A stretch of DNA of 64,000 bases, from NCBI RefSeq assembly GCF_036588685.1, contig NC_086375.1, positions 44,113,270-44,177,269 of the forward strand. The letters are read 5' to 3'. The notes under the pieces are model-generated. The model ran no database searches. It was not told the DNA's origin and worked only from the letters and a program-made list of their open reading frames with translations. Position numbers and translations under genes: made by a program. This DNA is from Mytilus trossulus. Lineage: Eukaryota > Mollusca > Bivalvia > Mytilida > Mytilidae. This document shows positions 21,156-40,810 of the stretch, piece after piece. The stretch's first letter is position 1; every line of letters starts with the position of its first letter.

Positions 21156-23477
21156 CACCGGTGTCAACGTGATGATCGTAACTGCAATTATGATCATCCC
21201 AATATGGCGGACACAAATTTAGCAATATTTTATATTGCCAATTTCTCCACTTTAACAACTTACTTTCAGATTTATATTATGTCTAGAAACATCTTTATAA
21301 GCATTGCCATTGAAATATTGTTTCATACATGATGGAAAAGCAACAAGAAGAATGAAAATCGACATACAAAAAATCACGATGATGATCGTAACTTGTATTT
21401 ATTTTTATCAACGATGATCGTAACTTCTATTTAAGATGATCGTAACTGTCTATTCCAACGAAGCATTTTCCGGTAAGAAAAACTGTCTGGTACATTGAAA
21501 AGTGTACATTTATTATTTATCGGCCAATATTGTGATAAAAATGATGAACGATCACTTAAGGGAGGGTAATGTTCTATTGGTAATTGCATAAATGGTTATG
21601 ATTTCCCGAGATTTTATTTCATTTTTTATCTAGTTCAAAATTAAAATGCATTGGTAGTTAACAACTTTGTATTTATTACATATACAAGTCACAGGTAGTA
21701 CTGTATCTTATATTAACAAGGTTAAGGACATTTCATATAAATGGCCAGTTTGGTGAAATTAGAGAATTTTTTTATTTCCCCCCTACACTTTGTAGGGACA
21801 TTGTCACCGTGTATCATCGTACAGCGGATATAGGTATTAACCAAGCGGGCGTGAGCGATTTTGATCTTACACGGTAATAAAAAATCTATGTTTTGTTTAC
21901 ATAATATCAATGTGTACTTCAATCTAAACATAATTGTTGTTTTAAGAAATTATTTGGCCGTAGGTTGATGATTAGAGATGTCTCATTATTTTCCCAAAAC
22001 AAGAACGATTACTAAAAACATGTGCAAATACTTGTCAAAGATGTTGCCACTCGTCTCATCCGTTATAATTCTATATTCATTTCAACTCTTTTTCTGATAA
22101 AAGATCAATGTGTGTGTGTAATAAGTATAGCTGTTTCAATAATTGGCATTGAAATCTTTCATACATATGTTATTTTTCGATATTTTATCCGTAAAGAAGC
22201 GTTGTGTACCGTTTTAAGCTGACCACATAAATTCTTTTATCTTACCTCCTATACATTTCTAGGAATATGATTGGTTAAAAGCGACCTTAGGGAGGCGGGT
22301 CTTATTTCAATACACGGTTAGTAGTGAATTTGCGACTCAGTCACTGTTTGATTAATTTAAAATATGGACACCTTAACACTTTAATAGAGAAATAAGAAGA
22401 TGTGTTATGATAACAAATAAGACAACTTTAGTCTAAATTCAACAAATAACTTGAAAGATAGTCGGTAAGATAAATTCGTTACATAGTGTGCTATTGACCT
22501 AATATGATATATACAGGGTAAGTAAATTCCATATGGGGTTCGAGCTTCGCTCTCACCCCATATGGAATTTACTGACCCTGTATTTAGCTCCCTTATCGAC
22601 TAACTTCAATAAATAATGTCAAATACCGTAAGTGTTAGGAATTATAGCTTGAAAAACACATGGAATCTAATAGGAACGCGTTTACCATCTATATTTCAGC
22701 TTTTTCTTCTGTACATGAATTGCCAACCCATGGTAAATATAGGTGGAGACAGGCTGCCTAAGAGAAGGTCCATTACAGTCATGCGTCATTGATTCTCTTT
22801 ATAATCAACCATATTTTCCACACAAAAATAGGGAATGTACGCAACCTGGCCCTCCCTCTAAACCCGTCTCTGTAGCCTACCAACACTTAATGGGTCAAAG
22901 TTTGATAAAGCAAATATAAGACCAGGAAACAAGTTAAAACACATCAAAATGATACCATTTTGAATGTTAACTAAATAACTATTTAGAAAAAAATATTGAG
23001 GACATTTGCATATATATAAGCCTACTAATTCAACCTTATGTCATTTCTTTTTGACAAATATAGCGGTTTACATTAACACTCATTTTGGTTAGTTTTAAAA
23101 TCATACTATTTTCAGTAAACCCAATTTTTCGTGACTGATAAAATTGGATGTTCATTTTTAAGAAAAAACATTGTAAATTTTGAGTTACGATCATCTTTAT
23201 ATAAAAGCAAGTCCAAGTTACGATCATCCATAGACGAGGTTATGATCATCATCGTGTTTTTTTTAATCTCGATTTTCGTTCTTCTGGTTGTTTTTCTATC
23301 ATTTAGGAAAAACTCATTCAATGGCAATGCCTAGATTAAGAATTCTTTTGATACAAAACAATTCTGAAAATAAGCTTTTAAAGTAGAGAAATCGGCCTTC
23401 TAAAATTTCTCTAGATTTGTGTCCGCCATATTGGGATGATCGTAATTGCAGTTACGATCATCACGTTGACACCAGTG
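21156..23477. mobile_element. 2.3-kb non-autonomous DNA transposon with subterminal 13-bp sites
   Basis: Begins CACCGGTGTCAACGTGATGA and ends with the near complement (…CATCACGTTGACACCAGTG). Homology between the two ends extends about 290 bp. GATGATCGTAACT occurs at 21171, 21381, 21413 and 21435, and its complement at 23450, 23239 (two mismatches), 23216 and 23183, so the distances from each end agree within a few bases. Flanked by ATCAAA at 21150-21155 and 23478-23483. Interior frames are all under 75 codons and unrecognised, so transposase must come from elsewhere. The superfamily is uncertain: CAC ends occur in Transib, CACTA and Chapaev groups, but a 6-bp duplication fits none of them neatly. 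Confidence 0.8.
22512..22582. repeat. 28-bp-arm hairpin inside the 2.3-kb element
   Basis: Arms at 22512-22539 and 22555-22582 (tacagggtaagtaaattcca with tatgggg; one mismatch) around a 15-base loop containing gagcttcgctct. It could form a stable cruciform or RNA stem. Function unknown. Confidence 0.75.
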
Positions 23478-23483
23478 ATCAAA

Positions 23484-23760
23484 GACAAAGAATTATTAAA
23501 AAATGAAATATTGGTATTGTATTCCTTGAGTTCCCTCTATATTTTACTAGACTACTCAAAGTCTCACGACAACGAGATTGGAAGAAGGAAGTAGATTTCT
23601 GCATTCTGCGCAAATGTGGGATTAAAAAAAGCGACAAAAAAAGTTTGAACGACTATGACATTAGTACAATGAAAATTTCGGGAAATTTTCCCAATTTAGA
23701 AAAAATATTTTTTTATTGATTTTTCTACTGTAATAGGTGACTTTATAATTTGTCCCCATA
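23484..23760 (-). repeat. About 470-bp repeat, copy 3, right part of interrupted copy
   Basis: Resumes at gaattattaaaaaatgaaat, the same point reached in the uninterrupted copy at about 27505, and ends tataatttgtccccata. Confidence 0.75.
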
Positions 23761-24655
23761 TAAATATGTGAATTAAGTTTTTTTATCCTACATTGAACTT
23801 TTGATGTCGTCCCTTACCTTTAAATGCTGTTACTTTCTTATGAATGCATAAACAATAATAAAAGAGGTATATATAGATAGATAAAAGATTAAACTTTAAA
23901 ATGAATGCAATATTTTTATTATGTAATCATTATGTGATCAGTTATTATGAAATTGTGGCAAAATCTCGGTCAGTTCGTCAGTTCGTTTGATTGAATTTAG
24001 CTCTATCTTCTCTTTAACTATACAGAAAATTTGAACGCAATCTTAATCAACACATCATGGGTTTCAAAAGGGTGTCTTAAATCATTTGTAAATTGTCCCT
24101 ATGGTATTCCATTTTCTCACAAATCTCTTATTAGTGTGAACATCCTAACCGCAAAACAGAAGATAATGTTTAATTAGGTGAAAATTTGTTCTATACATTC
24201 TATCTTAAATCTGAGACACCCTTTTGTAGATAATGGCCATAGAAACAACATATAATAAAATCAAACCTCTAGGAATACCTATGTAGAAGCTAATTTCAAT
24301 TGAAAGTTGAAATTTGGGGGGAAATATTTAAGACACAGTTAACACTATAATTGGTTACATGATTGTTGCATAATAAAACATTGTATTCATTTGAGAGAGA
24401 AATCTGTTAGCTATCCATTACTACCACTTTTATAAATTTTCAAGCATAATTAAGAAAGTTACAGCATTTTAAAACTTGGGAGTTGGAGTTATAAAATCTT
24501 TGTATTTAATGAATATTCTTATAATTTGCATACATTCTTAACAATAATTATAATATTCAAATGTTTTTTCCTTTTGTTAAAAATTCTGTTTGTCATTAAT
24601 CTTAGACTGATTATGTCATTATGAGTACATGATTGATATATATAATGATAAAGGA
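23761..24655. other. Intergenic AT-rich DNA, no supported gene
   Basis: No exon, repeat end or RNA gene recognised. One box (aattaagtttttttatccta then cattgaacttttgatgtcgt) recurs at about 36310-36365, so at least part of it is dispersed repeat. Confidence 0.4.
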
Positions 24656-25231
24656 GTAGATCCGGTAAGACCCCTTTTTGGCCCCAAAATATAGCAGTTT
24701 TACAAAATTGTTAAACAGTAAACTTTTAGATATTTATTGGACAGTAGAATGCTTCTGCTACATACATGTAAATATGAGCTGTTTTTGACAATGCAGTGCA
24801 CATATATCGGGTACTAGCACCATTATAATCATGCTAAATCACTGAAATCTTCACAATTCTAGCATTTTAGTTAAATTTTAGAAAATTGTTGTGAACAAAA
24901 GAGGCCGCATTCGTGTTCATCCTTAATATTAAAATGTAAGTTGTATTTGATGATTATACATAACATATATAAAGGTTGAGGATGAACACGGATGCGGCCA
25001 CTTTCATTTTTGACAAAAAACATCTAAAAAGTGACATTTTTCAGCATATTTTGTAGATTTTTCATATTTGAGCTTGAATCTGATCATTTTTAATGACAAA
25101 ATCAGTTTAAATCTTTAACATAAACTAAGAGAATCAAATAAAATAGACACTTAAGTCTTTAAAAAGTGGTCAAAATCTTTCGTCAGATGAACCTGAAATT
25201 TGAGTCCAAAATCGGTCCTTACCGGACCTAC
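24656..25231. mobile_element. Probable TIR element with a long inner inverted repeat
   Basis: Ends gtagatccggtaagaccc (24656) and ggtccttaccggacctac (ending about 25231) are imperfect inverted repeats of about 18 bp. Inside are strong inverted arms, ggccgcattcgtgttcatcc at 24903 and the complement ending at 24999, one mismatch in 21 bp. Non-coding. No secure target duplication. Confidence 0.55.
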
Positions 25232-25554
25232 ACCTTTTTTTGTTTGAATGGAACTATTTGTTTTCCCTCCCTTTATAATCAAACTGCAAAACCATGGCTA
25301 AAGTGGCTTTACAAAGAATGGCTGAAGATGGGCTTACTGTCTTGCATTGAAAGTATGCTTCTTTATGATGGTTGACAAAAAAAGAAAAGAAAAAAGAAAG
25401 CGGTACTGCTTAAATTTTTTTAAATGGTGTCTGGTATAGACCAATGTAAACCCTTCTTTCATTGATGTTTAGGTGAATATCCCATTTCCTTATAATAAAA
25501 TACAAACAAAAAAGTTTTACCATTTATATAAAAATCACATTAAATGTATAATTA

Positions 25555-25830
25555 ACAGTCTATTATTTGAACTTGGAATTATTTTTAATTATGGAATTTG
25601 CTTGATTTCTTGTTATTGAAATTTTTGATAAATTCCATGTTAATTCTGTGCTGAAATGTTCTGTGCTGCGCACAACACTTTCTAACCAAAATATATTGAA
25701 TGGAAAATGTTATTAACAGCTCAAAAGATCATAATACCAAATAAACATGGAATTTATTAAAAAATTTAAACACAAGAAATTTTACAAATTCCATAATTAA
25801 AAATAATTCCAAGTTCAAATAATAGCCTGT
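25555..25830. mobile_element. TA-flanked MITE (276 bp) just upstream of the first MOSPD1 coding exon
   Basis: Arms of about 88 bp start acagtctattatttgaactt and match the complement of the right end closely, through ggaattatttttaattatgg. TA at 25553-25554 and 25831-25832. It ends about 128 bp before the MOSPD1 exon at 25959, in the intron or 5' region of that gene. Confidence 0.8.
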
Positions 25831-25998
25831 TATTTGTTCTTTTAGAAAAAAATGCAAAACGGTAATTGCAATTTGCTGATGTTGTGAACTTCTTCAATTA
25901 ATATTATTGAATTGTATTTTAATTTTTTTCTAACATGTGTTTACATTTCTTTTCTTAGATTAAAAGAAAGCACCAACAAGATAAAAGACTACTCATGA

Positions 25999-32698
<6,700 letters not shown>

Positions 32699-33660
32699 TG
32701 AATGAATGAAGTTAGTGATGCTTTGCCTTTTTTGAAGCTACCATTTTGTGATACAGTGTTTTTATTACTGTTTTAATTGACATATTTATAAAAGCCCTCT
32801 GGTCTTGTTTAAGGGTAAACTTTTTTATTGGTATTATCCAAAACAAACTTAAACCTATGTTTAATAACAATTACAATTTCTGATTACTTAGTTACAAATG
32901 TATATATGCATGCTTGCTAATGACTGAATTTTCAGCTCCATGATATGTTTTGTAAAGATATTTAAAAAATTTCCATAAACCATGAATTGAATATGGCATT
33001 CGTAGAACATTATATCTTTTTGTTAGCAGCATCTTGAAATGACTATCAGGAAATGGAATAGAATAATCATTCATGAGAACATTTCTAAACAAGTATTTAT
33101 AAAGAAGGGAGATAATTCATTAAATAAACTTAAATATTTAGAAATTTCAAATGCAAATATGACCTCAAACATATAATAAATGAAGAAGTGGCAATTATTT
33201 AAAGTCAGAAGGACCTTATAATACATATATGTAGTGGCTGTTTGGGTCTTGAAAGTAAAAATATCATGAAATATACAGAAAATTTATTAATTGGAGAGTA
33301 TGACATTAATGGTTTAAATAATATTTTCAAGTTTTTTTGTTGGTTTTAGTACAATATTTGTATGATTTATTTCTCTGTACTTTTGATTTTATTTCATCGT
33401 AAGATCAGTAAGTCTTCTGTTTTCAAAAAAATACTTGTTACGTAGTATTTACCAGTGTTTGATTCATCTTGAAAAATGATCATCATTTTAGCATTTGAAT
33501 AAGTGAGTAACAACTTTTATTTGGACCAATTGATTGCAGAATGTGTTGTTTGTGAAATATTTGTGTTCATAACTTATAAAGTACATTTAGTAGTATCATA
33601 TAAACCTTAATTTGTTGTATGTAGTATTGTATTTTATTTATATGCATTCTGAACATGTGC

Positions 33661-33666
33661 AATAAA
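33661..33666 (+). terminator. Probable polyadenylation signal of MOSPD1
   Basis: AATAAA followed by a tgtgtttt stretch, about 960 bp after the stop codon, giving a 3' UTR of about 1 kb. Other candidate signals (for example aataaa near 33123) exist upstream, so several ends are possible. Confidence 0.45.
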
Positions 33667-34019
33667 TGTGTTTTAAAACAATGTCTTGCTATTATAAATG
33701 AAAAGTATGTATGAACTAGAATTGCTTTTTTCAGATTTCTGGTATAGTTTATTTCTATATCTCATCTTGACTACACACCTTCCACAAAAAATGAAAAAAA
33801 AATATTAATCATTATGATAGGTGATCACATTTTTCACACTGATGCACCCTCGTGCAATATATCACTAATAAACCACAAAAAAATGCACAAACTATGACAG
33901 AATTATGAAGGCTGTAAAGTGACCTATGACTTTAGGTTTGCACTCTTCATGATTTTGTTAAAATTACTTTATTTGGTATAAAGCATATCATTGCAAAGCC
34001 TACATATCTGTCAGATAGG

Positions 34020-34700
34020 GTTTACCTTACCATAACCTAATTTCATTGCTCATTGATCAAGGTTAAATTTTTGTGGTCAAATCTTTTAACTATATTGGTG
34101 GTATGGAATGATATGTACATGTCCCACTTGCAGGTTTCATTTGACCTTGACCTCAGTTTCATTGTTTATTGAACAATAATAAGTTATGGCCTTTTTCTTA
34201 GATGCAATAGATCAGCTGTATTTAGTATATATGGGTTGATTGTAAGGTTGACATCTGAAATTTTACATGGTTCATTGGAAAATGTTATGTTTTTGTCGAG
34301 CCTGCAACTTTTGTTGCAGAAAGCTCGACATAGGGATAGTGAATCTGCGGCGGCGGTGTTAGCTTACTTTTTAAAAGCTTTATATTTTAGACGGTGGAAG
34401 ACCTGGATGCGCCACACTTTGTATATAGATGCCTCATGTTAAGATGTTTCCGTCAGTCACATGTCAAATGCCTTGACCTCATTTTAATGGTTCAGTGACC
34501 ACTTGAAAAAAAAGTTCAGATGTTTTGTAATGTTAAATTCTCTCTTATTATAAGTAATAGGATAATTAAATTTGTTATGTGTGTACCTTGCAAGGTCCTC
34601 ATGCCAGTCAGACAGTTTTCACTTGACCTTGACCTCATTTCATGGATCAGTGAACAAGGTTAAGTTTGGTGGTCAAATCCATATCTTAGATACTATAAAC
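34020..34700 (+). repeat. tgaccttgacctcatttcat-type repeat with a cgagcctgcaac hairpin start
   Basis: Contains several diverged units of the family that forms the array at 36720-40860. At 34296 is a small hairpin, gtcgagcctgcaacttttgt followed by tgcagaaagctcgac, which also opens the related copy at 39765. The frame 34236-34442 lies in this repeat and is not a gene. Confidence 0.6.
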
Positions 34701-36719
34701 AATAAGGCTAGTATACTAAAATGCAGTCAACTTTAGCATTTGATAGTTCATTGATAACATTCTGGCGTATCATAAACAAACAGCTTGTTACGTCTCATTT
34801 CATTGGCCGAAAGATTTAAATACAACAACAATGTAGTTAGTGTGCACGTGAATTGACACAGGTGACCGACAATGGAATTTACTATGTTACTACGGACGTA
34901 AAAACAGTGATTTGTATTGTTACAAACCTTTGGTCAAAAGAATTAAATAAATGTTTTGTTAACTTCAAATTGTGGGGTTGAAATATTATACTGATATTTT
35001 GTTTTAAGTAATATTCTAAGTTCTTTATGCATGCAGCAACTCAATATTATCTTGTACCCGGCATAATGAGAAATATAAGGATAAAATAAAATACATGTGC
35101 CGCTTTTATACGGATGAATATATGAACCACTTTTAATTTCTTTCATAGTGACGATGTGACAATGTCGTAGTCATTTATAATAAGTATCTCATAATACTGA
35201 TCCACTACAATAATTAATGAGGGGTTGCACTGACATTCCTCTTTTATTTTTGTCATGCTATAAAACATACACACAGTACAAAAATACCATAAACGGAGGA
35301 AATTGTTCCCCAAAGATAGAAACAAAATAACTTTAATCGTATCATTGGTGCACCTGAATGAATTCAGTGAAGGCAGGTTGTTATAATAAATTGAAATGTT
35401 ACATCGACGAAGATTATTTCTTTTGCATGTGTGGAACTAAATAATAAATTAATACTTGTTAGAAGTTGTAGTTTAAAAGGAACAATTCTTGTTCGAATTC
35501 GGGGCCTTTTATAGCTGACTATGCGGTATGGGCTTTGCTCATTATTGAAAGCTGTATGGTGACCTGTAGTTATTAATTTCTGTGTCATTTTGGTCTCTAA
35601 TGGAGAGTTGTCTCATTGGCAATCATACCACATCTTCTTTTTTTAAATATTAATGTACTGTTTTTGATTTTAAATGGATGAACATTTATCTTTCAATTTT
35701 TATACTGTAAAAATAGAGCTGCATAACATTGTTGAACTATCCGCTAAAGTATATGTGGTATGTATTCGTATTTAAAATGAAATACAAAACGAAACGTGTA
35801 TGATAAACTGATAAACAAAATATCAAGAAATTAAAGATGACCAAATGCATGTGCAAGAAGAAGCTCACGTTTTTATCAATACATTTAATGAATAAACACT
35901 GTTTTTTTTAAAACTGATTGTTTCTTTTAACATGTACATATTTACAATTATGAATATACAATTTACTTTAGTTTTTTAACCAAGAATAGCAAAACATCAC
36001 GAAGTATTTCGTTGGAGTTTTAAACTACTTTTAATTTCCCTGTGCCATGGTTTGCCATCTCCATTTTTTCTAAACAAAGCATGGTTGGTAACATATTATG
36101 AATTTACGGTTTCGGGATTTTTTTTCTCTCAATTAAACGGAATCAGAAAAAAAATCACTATTCTACGTCGAATACCTAAAACTCTGCAAAGAATATGAAA
36201 AGTGTTTGTAGTAAAGTACGGTTTGATTTTTCATCGAGTCCATTCAGTAAAAGAAAAGGCAGTCAGGACGGGTAACTTGGGGTGGGGGAGGGTGTAGTCA
36301 ATGAAAAAAATATGTGAATTAAGATTTTTTTTTATCCTGTATTGAACTTTTGATGTTGTCCCTTGATCCAGAGGAGACATTTGAATTAAATATTTCGATA
36401 TGAAAACTGTTAAGATTTTTAAGTTTAAAATTTTGTTATCAATTGCAGAAAATTATAAAACCAATGAATTTTACATGCACATTTATAAAAGCTAGAATTG
36501 TGATTGGATAATCAAGAACACAATCATGTACGCCAATACGACGATGGAAGCTTTAAACGACCTTGACCAGCTACGTAAATATTGATCAGTCCATTCAACG
36601 TTATAGTACGTGTGTTCTATTTTTGCAGGTGTGAGTTCGAAGGTTTGAATTGACCAATGAAAACCATCGTTCCTTAAAGGGTTAATCTAATAAAGTTTGT
36701 TTGACTGATTATGTCCCAC
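34701..36719. other. Intergenic stretch with one dispersed repeat
   Basis: Holds a copy of the tctcattggcaatcatacca-tailed repeat (about 35460-35645). The rest shows no exon or RNA gene I can support. Confidence 0.4.
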
Positions 36720-36852
36720 GACCTTTCGCTAAGCTTAGCCGCAGATAGATATATATTTAGTGTATGAAAGGACTGTAAGGTGTACATGTCCAACTGGCAG
36801 GTGTCATCTGACCTTGACCTCATTTTCATGGTTTAGTGGTTATAGTAAAGTT

Positions 36853-38812
36853 TTTATACGACCGCAAATTTTGAAAAAATTTTCGTCGTATATTGCTATC
36901 ACGTTGACATCGTCGTCGTCGTCGTCGTCGTCGTCCGAATACTTTTAGTTTTCGCACTCTAACTTTAGTAAAAGTGAATAGAAATCTATGAAATTTTAAC
37001 ACAAGGTTTATGACCATAAAAGGAAGGTTGGTATTGATTTTGGGAGTTTTGGTCCCAACATTTTAGGAATTAGGGGCCAAAAAGGGCCCAAATAAGCATT
37101 TTCTTGGTTTTCGCACTATAACTTTAGTTTAAGTTAATAGAAATCTATGAAATTTTGACACAAGGTTGATGACCACAAAAGAAAGGTTGGGATTGATTTT
37201 GGGAGTTTTGGTTTCAACAGTTTAGGAATTCAGGGCCAAAAAAGTGCCCAAATAAGCATTATTCTTGTTTTTCGCACAATAACTTAAGTTTAAGTAAATA
37301 GAAATCAATGAAATTTATACATAATGTTTATGACCACAAAAGGAAGATTGGTATTGATTTTGGGAGTTTAGGTCCCAACAGTTTAGGAATTAGGGGCCAA
37401 AAAGGGACCCAAATAAGCATTTTTCTTGGTTTTCGCACCATAACGTTAGTATAAGTAAATAGAAATCTATGAAATTTAAACACAATGTTAATGACCATAA
37501 AAGGAAGGTTTGTATTGATTTTGGGAGTTTTGGTCCCAACAGTTTAGGAAAAAGGGGCCCAAAGGGTCCAAAATTAAACTTTGTTTGATTTCATCAAAAT
37601 TGAATAATTCAGGTTCTTTGATATGCCGAATCTAACTGTCTATGTAGATTCTTAACTTTTGGTCATGTTTTCAAATTGGTCTACATTAAGGTCCAAAGGG
37701 TCCAAAATTAAACTATAAGTTTGATTTTGACAAAAAATAAATGGGTTGGGTTCTTTGATATGTTGAATCTAAAAATGTACTTAGATTCTTGATTATTGGC
37801 CCAGTTTTTTAGTTGGTCCAAATCTGGGTCCAAAATTAAACTTTTTTGATTTCATCAAAAATTGAATAAATGGGGTTCTTTGATATGCCAAATCTAACTG
37901 TGCATGTAGATTCTTCATTTTTGGTCCCGTTTTCAAATTGGCCTACATTAAGGTCCAAAGGGTCCAAAATTAAACTAAGTTTGATTTTAACAAAAATTAA
38001 ATTCTTGGGCCTCTTTGATATGCTGAATCTAAACATGTACTTAGATTTTTGATTATGGGCCCAGTTTTCAAGTTGGTCCAACTCAGGATCTAAAATTATT
38101 ATATTAAGTATTGTGCAATAGCAAGTCTTTTCAATTGCACAGTATTGTGCAATGGCAAGAAATATATAATTTCACAATATTGTGAAATATCAAAAATTTT
38201 TTTAATTAGAGTTATCTTTCTTTGTCCAAAATAGTAAGCAAGAAATATCTTATTGCAAGAAATTGTTTTTAATTGGAGTTATCTTTCTTTGTCCAGAATC
38301 AACTTAAATCTTTGTTATATACAATATACAATGTATATTCACTTTTTACTACCAACTGATAAATTTAAATAATCTTTACCATTCAGTGATAACAAGCAGT
38401 TTTTTTACATCTTAATATTTTATGATGTATTTAAATGAGTAGTTATTGTTGCAAACTCCATTAGAATATTTTAATTGAGATTAGTTTTGGAATAAGGGAA
38501 AGGGGGATGTGATTAAAAAATTGGGTTCAATTTTTCTCATTTGAAATTTCATAAATAAAAAGAAAATTTCTTCAAACATTTTTTTGAGAGGATTAATATT
38601 CAACAGCATAGTGAATTGCTCTAAGAGAAAACAAAAATTTTAAGTTCATTAGAACACATTCATTCTGTGTCAGAAACCTATGCTGTGTCAACTATTTAAT
38701 CACAATCCAAATTTAGAGCTGAATCCAGCTTGAATGTTGTGTCCATACTTGCCCCAACCGTTCAGGGTTCAACCTCTGCGGTCGTATAAAGCTACGCCCT
38801 GCGAAGCATCTG
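36853..38812 (+). mobile_element. TIR-bearing composite repeat element, long copy
   Basis: Begins tttatacgaccgcaaatttt and near its end carries the complement, tgcggtcgtataaag, followed by ctacgccctgcgaagcatct. Inside: a (CGT)8 microsatellite at 36911-36935; four units of about 160 bp marked ttttcgcac, tgattttgggagttttggtc and ggggccaaaaagggcccaaa; then four of about 135 bp marked caaaattaaacttt, ttctttgatatgc and ctacattaaggtccaaaggg. It splits a unit of the 145-bp array. A shorter copy lies at 56575-57752. No transposase seen. Confidence 0.65.
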
Positions 38813-40114
38813 GTTGTGTTTTGTCTGTATTTCTCATACTTTATGCAATAGATCTACTATATTTTTTGTATGGAATGATTGTAAGGTGTACATGTCTAGT
38901 GGGCAGAAGTCATCTTACCTTGAACTCATTTTCATGGTTGAGTGGTCAAAGTTAAGTTTTTGAGTTTTGGTCTTTTTTTCTAATACTGTATGCAACAGGT
39001 TAACTATATTTGTTGTATAGAATGATCTTAAGGTGTGCATGTCTAGGGGGCAGATGTCATCTGACCATGACCTCATTTTCATGGTTGAGTGGTCAAAGTT
39101 AAGTTTTGGTCTTTTTATCTAATACTATATGCCATAGCTAAACAATATTTGGTGTATGGAAATATTTTATGATCTATATGTCAGTCGGGCAGGTTTCATT
39201 TGACCTCAACCTCAATTAAACGGTTCATTGCTCAGTGTTAAACTTTTGTGCTTTGGTCTATTTTTCTTAAACTATAGGTAATAGGTAAACTATATTTGTT
39301 GTATGGAAGCATTGTTAGCTGTACATGTCTGCCTGGCATGGTTCATTTGACCTTGACCTCATTTTCATGGTTCACTGGTCTTTGTTTAGTTATCTTGGTT
39401 AATGTTAGGTTTATGTGACAGTTTTTAATAAAGCTGTATACTTAGGGCTATCAACATAATATCAATGATTAGTAAAAAAGGCGAGACATTTCGGCGTGTG
39501 CACTCTTGTTGTGGTTAAGTCAACTTCTAAGATACAAGCAAGAGGACCACTATAGTTGGATTGTGGAATGATATCAGGAAGGCAGATTTCATGTTTTGAT
39601 TTCATCTTTGTGGTTCATTGTTTTACTCTATTCTCAGATACTATAAGGCATAAGTAAACTATATTTTGTGTATGGAGTTATTACTTCGTGTACCAATATA
39701 TAATGTCTAGCAGGGCTCATCTGACCTTGATCTCATGTTTATGGTTCATTGGTTAATGTTCAGTTTTTGTTGAGCCTGTGACTTCTGCTACAGAAATCTT
39801 GACAGGGATAGTGATCTGGCAATGGCAGCATTAGTTCACTTCTTAGAAGATTTATATTTTAGAGGATGAAAGACCAGTGGAAGCTTTATACTTTGTATAA
39901 TAGATGCCTTATATTTTGAAGTTTTCATCTGTCATATGTCCATTGTTCTTGACCTCATTTTCATGGTTCAACAACTACTTGAAAACAATGTTCATTTCTC
40001 TTTTATTATGAGTAATAGCTAGGATAACTATATTTAAAATATGAATACCTTGCAAGGTCCCCGTGCACATCAGATGGTTTTCATTTGACCTTAATCTCAT
40101 TTCATGGATCAGTG

Positions 40115-40810
40115 AAGGCAGAAAAAAGTGTTATACAGTTTATCTTGCCACTAATTGATTATTGTTGTATAGTGTGGAGTAGTTGTATGGGTGAGGGTTT
40201 AAATAGGATATTAAAATTACAAAAGAGAACTGCTAGATAAATACTAGAAACAGACCCTTTCCCTCCTTCCGAGCCATTAAACTGGATGACATTTGAACAG
40301 AAAATAAAATATCACAAGTTTGTAATGACATTGAAGTGCATTAAAAACGATGCCCCATCATGTCTTACTAACAAGATTCATTGTGTCTCAGACAGAAATT
40401 CATACCCCTTGAGAAATGCTATTCAAGGAAACCTCATACACCCTTTAACAAAAACAGAATTGTTCAAAAAATCTTATATGTATTCTGGACCATTCTTGCC
40501 AATTCCATTAACAAATATTGCAAATGTTAATTCTTTCAAATTCAAAATAACAAATCATTTATTGAAATCAACCTAGCTGTATAAATAATATTGAAAACTG
40601 ATTATGTCATCATGTTTATTTTTTCATAACATTTTATCAAGTTGTATTGAATGTTATTTTCATACATGTACTTGACTCTTTATACTGATGTATGCAATGT
40701 ATATGTTGACATTTTGTTTGATTTTTCATGATGAGGGCTTTGGGGAAGATTAGTAATATAGCTAACTGTGTAACCCTCTTACAATAAAGTATTCTTGTTG
40801 TTGTTGGTAA
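40115..40810 (+). mobile_element. 5'-truncated LINE insertion with ttg-repeat tail
   Basis: Includes the dead ORF end at 40128-40576, about 215 bp of 3' UTR, an AATAAA-like caataaagtattc and a terminal (ttg)n run at about 40795-40806. Units of the 145-bp repeat on both sides (tttcatggatcagtgaa and then gtaaatttttcatggtaaag) show it landed inside that array. Confidence 0.65.
40128..40576 (+). pseudogene. 3' end of a non-LTR retrotransposon (LINE) reverse-transcriptase ORF
   Basis: Translates to the typical end of a LINE ORF2: QFILPLIDYCCIVWSSC, then LKLQKRTAR, then an in-frame TAA at about 40238, then ILETDPFPPSEPLNWMTFEQ and about 90 more residues ending in a short basic tail. The upstream polymerase and endonuclease domains are absent (5' truncation), and the internal stop confirms it is dead. 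Resembles the C-terminal region of Jockey/CR1/L2-type elements; the exact clade cannot be set from this piece. Confidence 0.8.

Noticed and set aside
21156..23477. Calling the 2.3-kb element Transib or CACTA outright because of its CAC ends
   Set aside because: The visible duplication is 6 bp (ATCAAA), whereas those groups make 5-bp or 2-4-bp duplications, and no transposase is present to decide.
36760..37017. Frames with Ser or Arg runs next to 36911-36935
   Set aside because: Translations of the (CGT)8 microsatellite within a transposon-like repeat.
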